Shown one piece after another: positions 34,316-43,186 of a DNA stretch of 64,000 nt (position 1 is its first letter; each line of letters begins with the position of its first letter). The notes below the pieces were generated by a model. It did no database searches, had not been told where the DNA came from, and worked only from the letters and a program-made list of their open reading frames with translations. The stretch is from assembly GCF_041807705.1 (NCBI RefSeq), contig NZ_JBGTYY010000005.1, positions 29,922-93,921 on the forward strand. The letters are read 5' to 3'. This DNA comes from Mannheimia sp041807705 (GTDB taxonomy: Bacteria; Pseudomonadota; Gammaproteobacteria; Enterobacterales; Pasteurellaceae). The position numbers and the translations under genes were made by a program.

Positions 34316-36397
34316 ATGAGAGAACAATTATTAGACGGCGTACCTTTAACCACACTTTCGGGTGTGGGAGCAACTATTTCTGAAAAACTAAACCGAATTG
34401 GGATTAATAATGTGCAAGATTTACTGTTTCATCTGCCGATGAGATATGAAGATCGCACCCGCATTACCCCGATTGCGGACGTTCGCCCTGAAAGTTTTGC
34501 CACCATTGAAGGTTATGTTCAGCTTACTGAAGTGCAATTTGGTCGCAGGCCTATTCTATCGGTTACTCTTTCGGACGGCACGAGCAAAATTATGCTCAAA
34601 TTCTTTAATTTTAATGCAGGAATGAAAAATAGCCTTGCTACAGGTGTTCGAGTAAAGGCGTTTGGCGAAATTAAGCGTGGACGTTTTATGGCGGAGATTC
34701 ATCACCCTGAATATCAAATTATCCGCAATAATCAACCGCTTGAGCTTGCCGAAACGCTAACGCCGATTTATTCCACCACCGAAGGGTTAAAACAAACCTC
34801 TCTACGCAAGCTCACCGAACAAGCTTTGGCATTATTAGATAAAGTTAAAGTCGCTGAGCTTTTGCCCGATGAATACAATCCGCACAAATATAGTTTAAAA
34901 GAGGCGTTGCAGTTATTACATCGCCCACCGCCAACAATTTCTGCCGAAGTGTTAGAAAAAGGCGAACACCCAGCCCAAAAACGGCTGATCTTTGAAGAGT
35001 TATTGGCTCATAATTTGGCGATGCAACAGCTCCGTTTAGGGGTAAAACAGCAGTTTGCCCAACCTTTAACTTATCAAACTGACATCAAACAACGCTTTTT
35101 GACGAGTTTACCTTTTCAGCCAACCAATGCTCAAAGCCGAGTAACTGCCGATATTGAGCAAGATTTAGCACGCTCAAGCCCGATGATGCGTTTGGTGCAA
35201 GGCGATGTAGGTTCGGGTAAAACGCTCGTTGCTGCCCTTGCTGCTCTGCTTGCGATTGATAATGGCAAACAGGTTGCGTTAATGGCTCCAACTGAAATTC
35301 TAGCCGAACAGCACGCCAATAATTTTGCGAATTGGCTCAATCCGTTTGGCATTGAGGTGGGCTGGCTTGCAGGCAAAGTGAAAGGCAAGGCGAGAACCGC
35401 TCAATTAGAAGCAATAAAAAACGGCGATGTGCAGATGATTATCGGCACGCACGCTCTGTTCCAAGAAAATGTGGAATTTCATAATCTTGCTTTAGTGATT
35501 ATTGATGAACAACACCGTTTCGGGGTACATCAACGTTTAACTTTGCGTGAAAAAGGGGCGAAAGAGAATGTTTATCCGCATCAGCTGATTATGACCGCAA
35601 CCCCGATTCCCCGCACGCTAGCAATGACGGTGTATGCTGATTTAGATACCTCTATTATTGACGAATTGCCACCGGGTAGAACGCCAATTACCACCGTAGT
35701 GATTTCTGAAGATCGGCGAGCAGAAATTGTGCAACGGGTTTACCAAGCCTGTAAACAAGAAAACCGCCAAGCCTATTGGGTATGTACGCTCATTGATGAA
35801 TCTGAAGTATTGGAAGCTCAAGCCGCAGCGGCGATTGCTGAAGATTTACAACGTGCCTTGCCTGATTTGAGAATCGGCTTAGTACACGGGCGAATGAAAC
35901 CGCAGGAAAAACAAGCGATTATGGCGGAATTTAAAGCGGCTCATTTAGATTTATTGGTTGCCACAACGGTTATTGAAGTGGGTGTTGATGTGCCGAATGC
36001 CAGCCTAATGATTATCGAAAATTCCGAGCGTTTAGGTTTAGCCCAGCTCCACCAATTACGAGGTCGTGTTGGGCGAGGGGCAACGGCTTCTCACTGTGTG
36101 CTGATGTATAAGCCGCCGTTAGGCAAAATTTCTAGCAAGCGATTACAAGTAATGCGAGATAGCCAAGATGGTTTCTATATAGCGGAAAAAGATTTGGAAA
36201 TTCGTGGCACAGGGGAAATTCTTGGCACAAAACAGACAGGAATGGCAGAATTTAAAGTGGCTGATTTAATGCGAGATAGAAAAATCATTCCGCTCGTGCA
36301 ACGCTACGCCAAGCAAATTATTAGCGAAAATCCACCGCTTGCACAGGCATTAATTAAGCGTTGGTTGGACGAAAAGACAGAATATACGAATGCTTAA
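34316..36397 (+). CDS. recG: RecG, ATP-dependent branched-DNA helicase
   Basis: 693 residues (E. coli 693). The start at 34316 (MREQLLDGVPLTTLSGVG) is one base after the vapC stop and matches the family start. The N-terminal wedge/OB domain holds DLLFHLPMRYEDRTR. Helicase motifs: GDVGSGKTLVAALAAL (Walker A), DEQHRFGVHQR (DExH-type), TATPIPRTLAMT, and the C-terminal VIEVGVDVPNASLMIIENSERLGLAQLHQLRGRVGR. It reverses stalled forks and resolves recombination intermediates. In enterobacteria it follows spoT-trmH; here it follows a toxin-antitoxin pair. Confidence 0.97.
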   Translation: MREQLLDGVPLTTLSGVGATISEKLNRIGINNVQDLLFHLPMRYEDRTRITPIADVRPESFATIEGYVQLTEVQFGRRPILSVTLSDGTSKIMLKFFNFNAGMKNSLATGVRVKAFGEIKRGRFMAEIHHPEYQIIRNNQPLELAETLTPIYSTTEGLKQTSLRKLTEQALALLDKVKVAELLPDEYNPHKYSLKEALQLLHRPPPTISAEVLEKGEHPAQKRLIFEELLAHNLAMQQLRLGVKQQFAQPLTYQTDIKQRFLTSLPFQPTNAQSRVTADIEQDLARSSPMMRLVQGDVGSGKTLVAALAALLAIDNGKQVALMAPTEILAEQHANNFANWLNPFGIEVGWLAGKVKGKARTAQLEAIKNGDVQMIIGTHALFQENVEFHNLALVIIDEQHRFGVHQRLTLREKGAKENVYPHQLIMTATPIPRTLAMTVYADLDTSIIDELPPGRTPITTVVISEDRRAEIVQRVYQACKQENRQAYWVCTLIDESEVLEAQAAAAIAEDLQRALPDLRIGLVHGRMKPQEKQAIMAEFKAAHLDLLVATTVIEVGVDVPNASLMIIENSERLGLAQLHQLRGRVGRGATASHCVLMYKPPLGKISSKRLQVMRDSQDGFYIAEKDLEIRGTGEILGTKQTGMAEFKVADLMRDRKIIPLVQRYAKQIISENPPLAQALIKRWLDEKTEYTNA

Positions 36398-36410
36398 TAT
36401 ATTTCTCATA

Positions 36411-36434
36411 TGGGCGAACCAATGTGTTCGTCCA
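36411..36434. terminator. Possible terminator between recG and the nucleoside hydrolase gene
   Basis: Imperfect 9-bp inverted repeat TGGGCGAAC / GTTCGTCCA with a 6-base loop in a 42-base gap between convergent genes. The T run is poor. Confidence 0.5.
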
Positions 36435-36439
36435 ATATT

Positions 36440-37369
36440 TTATAGATTTCGCACCGAATCGATCACCAAATCCCAAAAACGGTCTTTGTCTAATTTTTTC
36501 GCTACCCAAGTATTACATTGTTTTGGCGGATAACGGAAATCCGCCACTGTCATTCCAAGCGTATGCGTGCCGGTTAACTCAATATTGACCGGCACTTGCT
36601 GAACTTCAATCAAACTTGGGTCAATCACATACGCCACTGCACAGGCATCGTGAACCGGAGGGGCATCAAAGCCTTGGGCCTGTTTATACATTTTGGTAAA
36701 GAACGCTAACAGCTCGACAACAAACTGTCCAGCCTTGCTATTTAAGGCTTTAAAACGTTCTACTACATCAGGAGTTGCAAGGGCTTGATGAGTAAGATCT
36801 AAGCCAACCATCGTAACTTTCCAGCCTGCATTAAACACAATATGAGCAGCTTCCGGGTCAATCTTGATATTAAACTCCGCAACCGCACTCCAGTTACCTG
36901 TGTGATAGCCTCCGCCCATCAACACCACTTCTTTCACTCTTTCAATAATCCGAGGCTCAAGGCGGGCAGCTAAGGCAATATTGGTTAACCCACCGGTCGG
37001 CACTAAAGTAATACTTTTCTCCGGGTGTGACATTACCAAATCAATAATTAATTGAGCGGCGTGTTTTTCAGAAAATTGCTGGGTAGGTTCAGGGAGTATT
37101 GGCCCGTCCATCCCCGAATCGCCGTGAATATCTGGGGCGGTTTCTACTTCTCGAACTAATGGGCGAGGGCAACCTTTAGCAAAAGGAATACCCCGAATAT
37201 TGGCAATTTCCGCCACCGCCAACGCATTACGAGAGACTTTCTCTAAGGTTTGATTACCAACAACAGTCGTAACCGCAAGTAAATCAATATTTGGATTTCC
37301 CCAAGCTAACATAATTGCGATTGCATCATCGTGCCCTGGGTCGCAATCCAGAATAATTTTTTTAGCCAT
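36440..37369 (-). CDS. Nucleoside hydrolase, IUNH family (RihA-like)
   Basis: 309 residues. The calcium-binding signature DCDPGHDDAIAIMLA is at residues 8-22. Further active-site segments are DIHGDSGMDGP, LVPTGGLTNIALAARLEP, VVLMGGGYHTGNWSAVAEFNIKIDPEAA and PPVHDACAVAYVIDP (catalytic His/Asp). It hydrolyses a ribonucleoside to base and ribose. RihA/RihB (pyrimidine-preferring) are the nearest forms I recognise, but substrate choice cannot be fixed. Single gene between convergent recG and the phosphohexomutase gene. Confidence 0.9.
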   Translation of the reverse strand: MAKKIILDCDPGHDDAIAIMLAWGNPNIDLLAVTTVVGNQTLEKVSRNALAVAEIANIRGIPFAKGCPRPLVREVETAPDIHGDSGMDGPILPEPTQQFSEKHAAQLIIDLVMSHPEKSITLVPTGGLTNIALAARLEPRIIERVKEVVLMGGGYHTGNWSAVAEFNIKIDPEAAHIVFNAGWKVTMVGLDLTHQALATPDVVERFKALNSKAGQFVVELLAFFTKMYKQAQGFDAPPVHDACAVAYVIDPSLIEVQQVPVNIELTGTHTLGMTVADFRYPPKQCNTWVAKKLDKDRFWDLVIDSVRNL

Positions 37370-37381
37370 ACTATCTCCTTT

Positions 37382-37406
37382 AAAAAAGGGAGAGCAAAGC
37401 TCTCCC
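37382..37406 (-). terminator. Terminator of the phosphohexomutase gene
   Basis: Perfect 8-bp stem GGGAGAGC / GCTCTCCC with a 3-base loop and six T on the minus strand, 14 bases past the stop. Confidence 0.88.
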
Positions 37407-37419
37407 TATTTATAGATTA

Positions 37420-39072
37420 TTAACAATCTTGTTTGCCGTATTGTTCTTGACGAAGCAATGCACGCACGCTTTCATCAAATTGCGCTAGAACTTCATCGGC
37501 ATTTTTCGGATCAGTGCCACGAGCGTCTAAATAGAATTTAATTTTCGGCTCAGTGCCTGAAGGGCGAACAATCAAGCGACTGCCGTTTTCTAAAATGAAG
37601 ACTAAAATATCGCTTTGGCGATCTGTTTTGGTGTGATCGATAAATTCAGCCACTTTAAAGCCACCAATTTCTGCTGGAGGATTATTGCGTAGTGCAGTCA
37701 TTAATTTACCGATTTCCGCTAAATCGCAAACTCTGATAGAAATTTGACCGCTTACATAAGCCCCAAACTCTTTCACAAACTCAGCGGTGTAATCGGCAAG
37801 GGTTTTACCCTCTTGTTTTAAGCTGCACACTAAATCTAAGAACATAATCGCCGCTGAAATACCGTCTTTATCACGCACTTTATCAGGATCAACTAAGTAG
37901 CCTAATGCCTCTTCAAAGCCGAATAATAGATTTTCAACTTTGCCGATATATTTAAAACCTGTTAGTGTTTCTTCTGACTCTAAACCATATTTTTTCGCAA
38001 TTTCAGCTAACGCAGGGGAAGACACTAATGAGCAAGCCAATACACCTTTTTTGCCTTGTGCGTGGTATTGTTTCGCTAAATACCAGCCTAAGAAACAGCC
38101 AATTACATTACCGTGCAGAGGTTTCCAGTTGCCTTCACTATCAGGCACCGCTACGGCTAAACGGTCTGCATCAGGGTCATTGGCGATAATAAATTCTGCA
38201 TTTTTCTCTTTCGCTAATTCAATGGCTAAATCTAACGCCCCTTTCTCTTCTGGATTTGGGAAGTTTACTGTTGGGAATGAGCCGTCCGGCTGAATTTGTG
38301 CTTCCACTAAATGCGGTTGTGGCAAACCTGCTTTTGCTAAGGTTTTGCTTAATACTTCATAGCCTACACCGTGCATTGCGGTATAAACATAGTTAATTTC
38401 TGCTTTTGGTTGTTTTGCTAATGAAGCTGTTTTTTCAATATATTTATTGACTACTTCATCATCTAAAACCGTAAAATCTTGGCTGCGAGGTAAATCTGCA
38501 ATGCTGCCTGCGGCTACTTTATCAATTAATGCTGCGATTTCTTTATCCGCAGGCGAAACGATTTGTCCGCCACCATTGGCTTTACCTAAATAAACTTTAT
38601 AGCCGTTATCTTCAGGTGGATTGTGGCTTGCAGTTACCATTACCCCTGCAGTGGTATCAAAATATTGAATTGCAAAGGCAAGAACAGGGGTTGGTAATTT
38701 GCGAGGTAATAAGTAAGTTTTAATGCCTGCGGCTGCCATAATTTCAGCAGTATCACGAGCAAATACATCAGAGTTTTTACGACCATCGTAACCAATTACA
38801 ATAGAAGGGGTTTTATCATAACCTTTTACAAACTCTGCTAAACCACCAGCCGCTTGAGCGACCAATACACGGTTCATACCTTGTGAACCTGCCTGCAATC
38901 TACCACGCAAACCTGCCGTACCGAATTGTAAGCGACCATCAAAACGAGCTTCCAACTCTGCTTTCGCTTTTTCATCAGATTGAGCAGCTTGAATAAGCTG
39001 TTCTAACTCTGCGCGGGTTTCTGCATCAGGGTCTTGATTTAACCAATTTTGAGCAACTTGGAAAATAGTCAT
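37420..39072 (-). CDS. Alpha-D-phosphohexomutase (phosphoglucomutase/phosphomannomutase)
   Basis: 550 residues. Catalytic phosphoserine loop TASHNPPEDNGYK, metal loop NDPDADRLAV, sugar-binding loop GFKYIGK...FGFEEALGYLV and C-terminal phosphate site VRPSGTEPKIKFYLDA are all complete. The N-terminal LQFGTAGLRG is typical of the long PGM2-like branch. It interconverts hexose 1- and 6-phosphates for LPS or capsule sugar supply and glycogen. I cannot tell from sequence whether glucose or mannose is preferred. Single gene with its own terminator. Confidence 0.93.
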   Translation of the reverse strand: MTIFQVAQNWLNQDPDAETRAELEQLIQAAQSDEKAKAELEARFDGRLQFGTAGLRGRLQAGSQGMNRVLVAQAAGGLAEFVKGYDKTPSIVIGYDGRKNSDVFARDTAEIMAAAGIKTYLLPRKLPTPVLAFAIQYFDTTAGVMVTASHNPPEDNGYKVYLGKANGGGQIVSPADKEIAALIDKVAAGSIADLPRSQDFTVLDDEVVNKYIEKTASLAKQPKAEINYVYTAMHGVGYEVLSKTLAKAGLPQPHLVEAQIQPDGSFPTVNFPNPEEKGALDLAIELAKEKNAEFIIANDPDADRLAVAVPDSEGNWKPLHGNVIGCFLGWYLAKQYHAQGKKGVLACSLVSSPALAEIAKKYGLESEETLTGFKYIGKVENLLFGFEEALGYLVDPDKVRDKDGISAAIMFLDLVCSLKQEGKTLADYTAEFVKEFGAYVSGQISIRVCDLAEIGKLMTALRNNPPAEIGGFKVAEFIDHTKTDRQSDILVFILENGSRLIVRPSGTEPKIKFYLDARGTDPKNADEVLAQFDESVRALLRQEQYGKQDC

Positions 39073-39297
39073 TTTTTACTCCTTTGTAATTTAAATTTTG
39101 AGTTAGACTAACGCAATGAGCCCTTGTTTTAAAGGATTTATTTGCTTTTTTGTGATCGAGTTATCAAATAAAAATCAGGCAAACGTTTACTTAATTTTTG
39201 AGCTTATAATAAAAAGAACAAGCGATTATATTTCACAAGTTTTTTGCAAAAAAATCTCAAAATATAACCGCTTGTATCTAAACTAAAATAAGTTTAA

Positions 39298-39927
39298 TTA
39301 GAAACCTGCATCTTTTTCTAACTGCTCAACTAACGCATCTGGTAAACCGAGTGCATTTGCTAAATTTGCTAAGAAAATGATTTCTTTACGCTCTAATTTT
39401 GTACATACCGCACGAGCTGCAAGATAAACTTGCGTAGCAAGAGCTTGATCATTACCTACTTGTCGAGCAATTTCAACTACGCTTGCAGGGTTGTTAATTT
39501 CTTGGTTAATCCACGCTAAAACTTCTGGATCTTGTGATACTTGTGCCACAATAGCTGCTTTTTCATCTTCGGTAATCTCACCGTCTGCTGCCGCTGCCGC
39601 AATCATTGCTTGCAAAATAACTTTACTTGCTTCATTTGTATCAACTTCTTTAAAATTACTTTGGTTTAATGTAGTTGCCGACGCATTTTGCTCTTGATAT
39701 CGTTGATATGCTTGATAAGCAAGGCTACCTAATGCAGCTAAAGAACCTAATTTCGCTAAACCCGATCCGCCTTTACGTCCAAATAACATAGAAATAAGAC
39801 CAAGAGCTGCCGCACCGCCACCTACTTTAGCAATTTGATCATTTTTCGTATTACCTTTAATTAACCCATTAGTTGCTGCATCTTTTGCTGTATTTAAAAC
39901 TTGGTTTAAAATCTTACTGAAATCCAT
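39298..39927 (-). CDS. YebE-like protein (DUF533 / TerB-like)
   Basis: 209 residues. The N-terminal half is glycine- and alanine-rich with a short hydrophobic segment (GGGAAALGLISMLFGRKGGSGLAKLGSLAALGSLAYQAY), probably membrane-associated. The C-terminal half (from about residue 95) is a helical TerB-like domain: VILQAMIAAAAADGEITEDEKAAI, whose DGExxxxE pattern recalls a metal-binding loop. The biological role of the family is unknown. The 225-base gap before the phosphohexomutase gene holds uptake words but no gene. Confidence 0.85.
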   Translation of the reverse strand: MDFSKILNQVLNTAKDAATNGLIKGNTKNDQIAKVGGGAAALGLISMLFGRKGGSGLAKLGSLAALGSLAYQAYQRYQEQNASATTLNQSNFKEVDTNEASKVILQAMIAAAAADGEITEDEKAAIVAQVSQDPEVLAWINQEINNPASVVEIARQVGNDQALATQVYLAARAVCTKLERKEIIFLANLANALGLPDALVEQLEKDAGF

Positions 39928-40012
39928 TTTTAGTTCTCCTGTAGGTAAGTTAGTCGTGAATGAGTAGAATTTATTCTTTAGTCTCTATTATTTAAAAAGA
40001 GTTCAGCTAAAA

Positions 40013-40474
40013 TTAAAGATAATAACCGCAGCAATGTTTAAACTTTTTACCTGAGCCACATACACAATTTTGTTTTTGGTTTGGTAAAGGAACAGTTGGA
40101 TCAACAAAGTACCATTTATCAGAAATATTAACGAATAAAGATAATTCGTGATGAGCTTTTACGCCATCTTCTGTCTCAAAAAATGCCTTAAATTCAACCT
40201 GACTATGTATTTTAGAAAGATTAGGCAAATGCTTTATTATTTCTAATCCTGCCCATTTTGTATTTTCTCCCCACGCTTTCATTGCTACTTGGTCAAGAAA
40301 TTTTTGCTGACTTGGTACGGTTGTTTCAACAATATAAGGGATATTAACCAAGGTATAAGCCGAATAGCGTGAGCGCATAAGTTGCTCTGTAGTTTCTGGC
40401 ATCTTAGCTTTCAAATGAAAAGGCTCACAACATTCCGTATAGTTTTTGCCTGATTGGCAATTGCAAGTGGTCAT
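40013..40474 (-). CDS. YchJ-family protein with two SEC-C zinc motifs
   Basis: 153 residues. Both termini carry SEC-C-type cysteine clusters: CNCQSGKNYTECC at residues 4-16 and CVCGSGKKFKHCC near the end. The central domain has the YchJ pattern MRSRYSAYTLVNIPYIVETTVPSQ and VEFKAFFETEDGVKAHHELSLFV (an NTF2-like/UPF0225 fold). It presumably binds zinc; function is unknown. It borders the predicted origin region and is transcribed away from it. Confidence 0.88.
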   Translation of the reverse strand: MTTCNCQSGKNYTECCEPFHLKAKMPETTEQLMRSRYSAYTLVNIPYIVETTVPSQQKFLDQVAMKAWGENTKWAGLEIIKHLPNLSKIHSQVEFKAFFETEDGVKAHHELSLFVNISDKWYFVDPTVPLPNQKQNCVCGSGKKFKHCCGYYL

Positions 40475-40927
40475 TTTTTCTCACTTTTTTACACATTAAA
40501 TAGGTTTGAAATTTTACTTTATAAATAAAAGAAAATAAATTTAATCTAAAAAGCGTGACATACCTGTTGTGGATAACTTATGGAAAAATAGAGATTTATT
40601 TGGGAGTAATTAGTGAAAATCTATCTATTTTTCTTCTTTTGTGGATAACTTTAGATTTTATCCACAAGTTAGATCGTAATTTAATCTGATCTATTCACTT
40701 CGCAAATACCTTATAACCTGTTGTTTTTATTATATAAAAATTCATATACACATTTTAAAAGGGATCTAATAAGAATAATAGTAAAGATCTTTATATAGAT
40801 CTATATTATCTTTAACGATCACTTATATAGATCTTTTCCATTAAAAATCTATTTCACTGATGATCCCTTTTTACGCTAAAATGTGTGCTTATTTTTGTAC
40901 AGTATTTTTTAATTTCAAAGGCGATAT
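40475..40927. other. Predicted chromosomal replication origin (oriC)
   Basis: 453 bases with no gene. Perfect DnaA boxes (TTATCCACA or complement) at 40568-40576, 40640-40648 and 40658-40666; a one-mismatch box at 40744-40752; and TTATACACA at 40933-40941 inside the start of mnmG. Eight GATC sites lie between 40672 and 40865. AT-rich 13-mer-like units begin with GATCT (40786, 40798, 40830), resembling E. coli unwinding elements (GATCTNTTNTTTT). mnmG lies directly to the right, as in E. coli. Coding strand bias flips here: mainly minus to the left and plus to the right. Confidence 0.9.
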
Positions 40928-42820
40928 ATGATTTATACACAAATTTACGATGTGATTGTGGTCGGTGGCGGACACGCAGGCACGGAAGCGGCTCTAGCTC
41001 CAGCACGAATGGGGCTTAAAACACTACTTTTAACTCACAATGTTGATACTTTAGGGCAAATGTCTTGTAACCCAGCCATCGGTGGAATCGGTAAAGGTCA
41101 TTTGGTAAAAGAGATCGATGCAATGGGTGGTTTAATGGCAACAGCTATTGACCATTCAGGGATCCAATTTAGAACGCTCAACAGCTCAAAAGGCCCGGCG
41201 GTGCGTGCCACCCGTGCACAAGCTGACCGTGTGCTTTATCGCAACGCAGTTCGCACGGCATTAGAAAATCAGCCAAATTTAGATATTTTCCAGCAAGAAG
41301 TGGTTGATATTATCATTGAAAATAACCGTGCGGCGGGAGCAGTGACCAAAATGGGCTTAACCTTCAAAGCTCGTTCTATTGTTTTAACGGCTGGCACTTT
41401 CTTAGCGGGTAAGATCCATATTGGTTTAGATAACTACGCAGGTGGTCGAGCTGGCGATCCTGCAGCGACTATATTGGCTGATCGTCTGCGTGATCTCAAC
41501 TTACGCGTTGATCGCCTTAAAACAGGTACTCCACCGCGTTTAGATGCTCGTACCATTAATTTTGATGTATTAGCTCAACAGCACGGTGATGATGTGCTAC
41601 CTGTGTTCTCCTTTATGGGAGACGTTTCGCAGCACCCTCGCCAAATTCCGTGCTATATCACTCACACTAACGAGCAGACCCACGATTTAATTCGTAATAG
41701 CCTCGACCGTAGCCCTATGTACACAGGCATTATCGAAGGCGTAGGGCCTCGTTACTGCCCATCGATTGAAGATAAGGTAATGCGTTTTGCGGAGAGAAAT
41801 TCGCACCAAATCTACTTAGAACCGGAAGGTTTAAACACCATTGAAGTTTACCCGAACGGGATCTCCACCAGTCTGCCGTTTGATGTGCAGATGGGGATCG
41901 TCAATTCAATGAAAGGCTTGGAAAATACCCGCATTATCAAACCAGGCTATGCAATTGAATACGACTATTTCGACCCACGAGACTTAAAACCAACTTTAGA
42001 GACCAAAGCCATTGACGGCTTATTCTTCGCAGGGCAAATCAACGGCACTACAGGTTATGAAGAGGCGGCAGCACAAGGTTTATTAGCTGGCATTAATGCG
42101 GCATTACAAGTTCAAGGCAAGGAATCTTGGTTCCCTACCCGTGATTTAGCTTATACAGGCGTATTGGTGGACGATCTCTGCACGCTAGGCACAAAAGAGC
42201 CATACCGTGTATTCACTTCTCGTGCGGAATATCGCCTATTATTGCGTGAAGACAATGCGGATATTCGCTTAACGCCGATTGCTCACGAATTAGGCTTAAT
42301 TGACGAAGCCCGCTGGGTGCGTTTCAACCAAAAAATGGAAGCGATTGAACAAGAACGAGCACGTTTGAAATCTACTTGGGCGCATTTACAAATGCCGAAT
42401 CTGGACGAATTGAACGCATTATTGGCTAACCCGTTAGCTCGTGAAGCGAGCGGTGAAGACTTAATCCGCCGCCCTGAAATGAGCTACGAAAAGCTGACCC
42501 AAATCGCCCCATTTGCCCCAGCAATAGAAGACAAACAAGCGGCAGAACAGGTGGAAATTGCGATCAAATATCAGGGATATATTGAGCATCAATACAACGA
42601 AATCGAACGCCATAAACGCCACGAAAATACCCAAATTCCGCCAGAGTTTGATTACGACAAAGTGGACAGTTTATCTAACGAGGTGCGTGCTAAATTGATG
42701 CAACATAAGCCAGTTTCCATCGGACAAGCCAGCCGCATTTCAGGCATTACCCCTGCGGCAATCTCCATTCTTCTGGTGAATTTGAAAAAACAAGGAATGT
42801 TGAAACGAGGTGAGTTGTAA
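40928..42820 (+). CDS. mnmG: MnmG (GidA), tRNA uridine-34 cmnm5 modification enzyme, FAD subunit
   Basis: 630 residues (E. coli 629). With MnmE it installs the carboxymethylaminomethyl group on U34 of several tRNAs. FAD-binding motif VIVVGGGHAGTEAALAPARMG at residues 9-29, then SCNPAIGGIGKGHLVKEIDAMGG with the catalytic cysteine, and later DGLFFAGQINGTTGYEEAAAQG and FTSRAEYRLLLREDNAD. The C-terminal helical domain that binds MnmE and tRNA is complete. It starts at the edge of the predicted oriC. rsmG, its usual neighbour, is displaced by 5.7 kb of accessory DNA. Confidence 0.97.
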   Translation: MIYTQIYDVIVVGGGHAGTEAALAPARMGLKTLLLTHNVDTLGQMSCNPAIGGIGKGHLVKEIDAMGGLMATAIDHSGIQFRTLNSSKGPAVRATRAQADRVLYRNAVRTALENQPNLDIFQQEVVDIIIENNRAAGAVTKMGLTFKARSIVLTAGTFLAGKIHIGLDNYAGGRAGDPAATILADRLRDLNLRVDRLKTGTPPRLDARTINFDVLAQQHGDDVLPVFSFMGDVSQHPRQIPCYITHTNEQTHDLIRNSLDRSPMYTGIIEGVGPRYCPSIEDKVMRFAERNSHQIYLEPEGLNTIEVYPNGISTSLPFDVQMGIVNSMKGLENTRIIKPGYAIEYDYFDPRDLKPTLETKAIDGLFFAGQINGTTGYEEAAAQGLLAGINAALQVQGKESWFPTRDLAYTGVLVDDLCTLGTKEPYRVFTSRAEYRLLLREDNADIRLTPIAHELGLIDEARWVRFNQKMEAIEQERARLKSTWAHLQMPNLDELNALLANPLAREASGEDLIRRPEMSYEKLTQIAPFAPAIEDKQAAEQVEIAIKYQGYIEHQYNEIERHKRHENTQIPPEFDYDKVDSLSNEVRAKLMQHKPVSIGQASRISGITPAAISILLVNLKKQGMLKRGEL

Positions 42821-42867
42821 TGATACAAGCGGTTGATTTTTTTAGTTTTATTTGCAAAAAGAGATGA

Positions 42868-43112
42868 AAAATTCACCCTTTTGGTGAAGGGAATACTCGT
42901 ACAACAGCCGTATTTTTGGTGAAATATTTGAAAATGCTTGGCTTTAAAAAATTAACAGTCAGATGTTTGCCGAACATTCACTCTATTTCATAAATGCGTT
43001 AGTTCGGGCGAATTATGAAAATCTCCGTGAAGGCGTATTTGCCACCGATGAGTATTTGGTGCAGTTTCTAGAAAATTTACTGCGAAATCGGGATTTGCGG
43101 ATTAGAGAGTAG
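42868..43112 (+). pseudogene. Remnant of a fic gene (3' part, frameshifted)
   Basis: In one frame it reads KIHPFGEGNTRTTAVFLVKYLKMLGFKK, which is the Fic active-site motif and following helix. It then shifts frame at a run of six A (42946-42951) and continues NSQMFAEHSLYFINALVRANYENL to a TAG at 43110-43112. A TGA in frame lies just before it (42865-42867) and nothing upstream codes for the rest of Fic. It matches the C-terminal third of the intact fic at 47702-48556 closely, but is not identical, so it derives from a paralog or diverged duplicate. Not functional as it stands. Confidence 0.9.
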
Positions 43113-43186
43113 ATAAGCGAAACAACACAAGTGGTAGAATTTGCAGAAAAATTTGCAAAATCTACCGCTTGTTAAATTAAGTAGAG

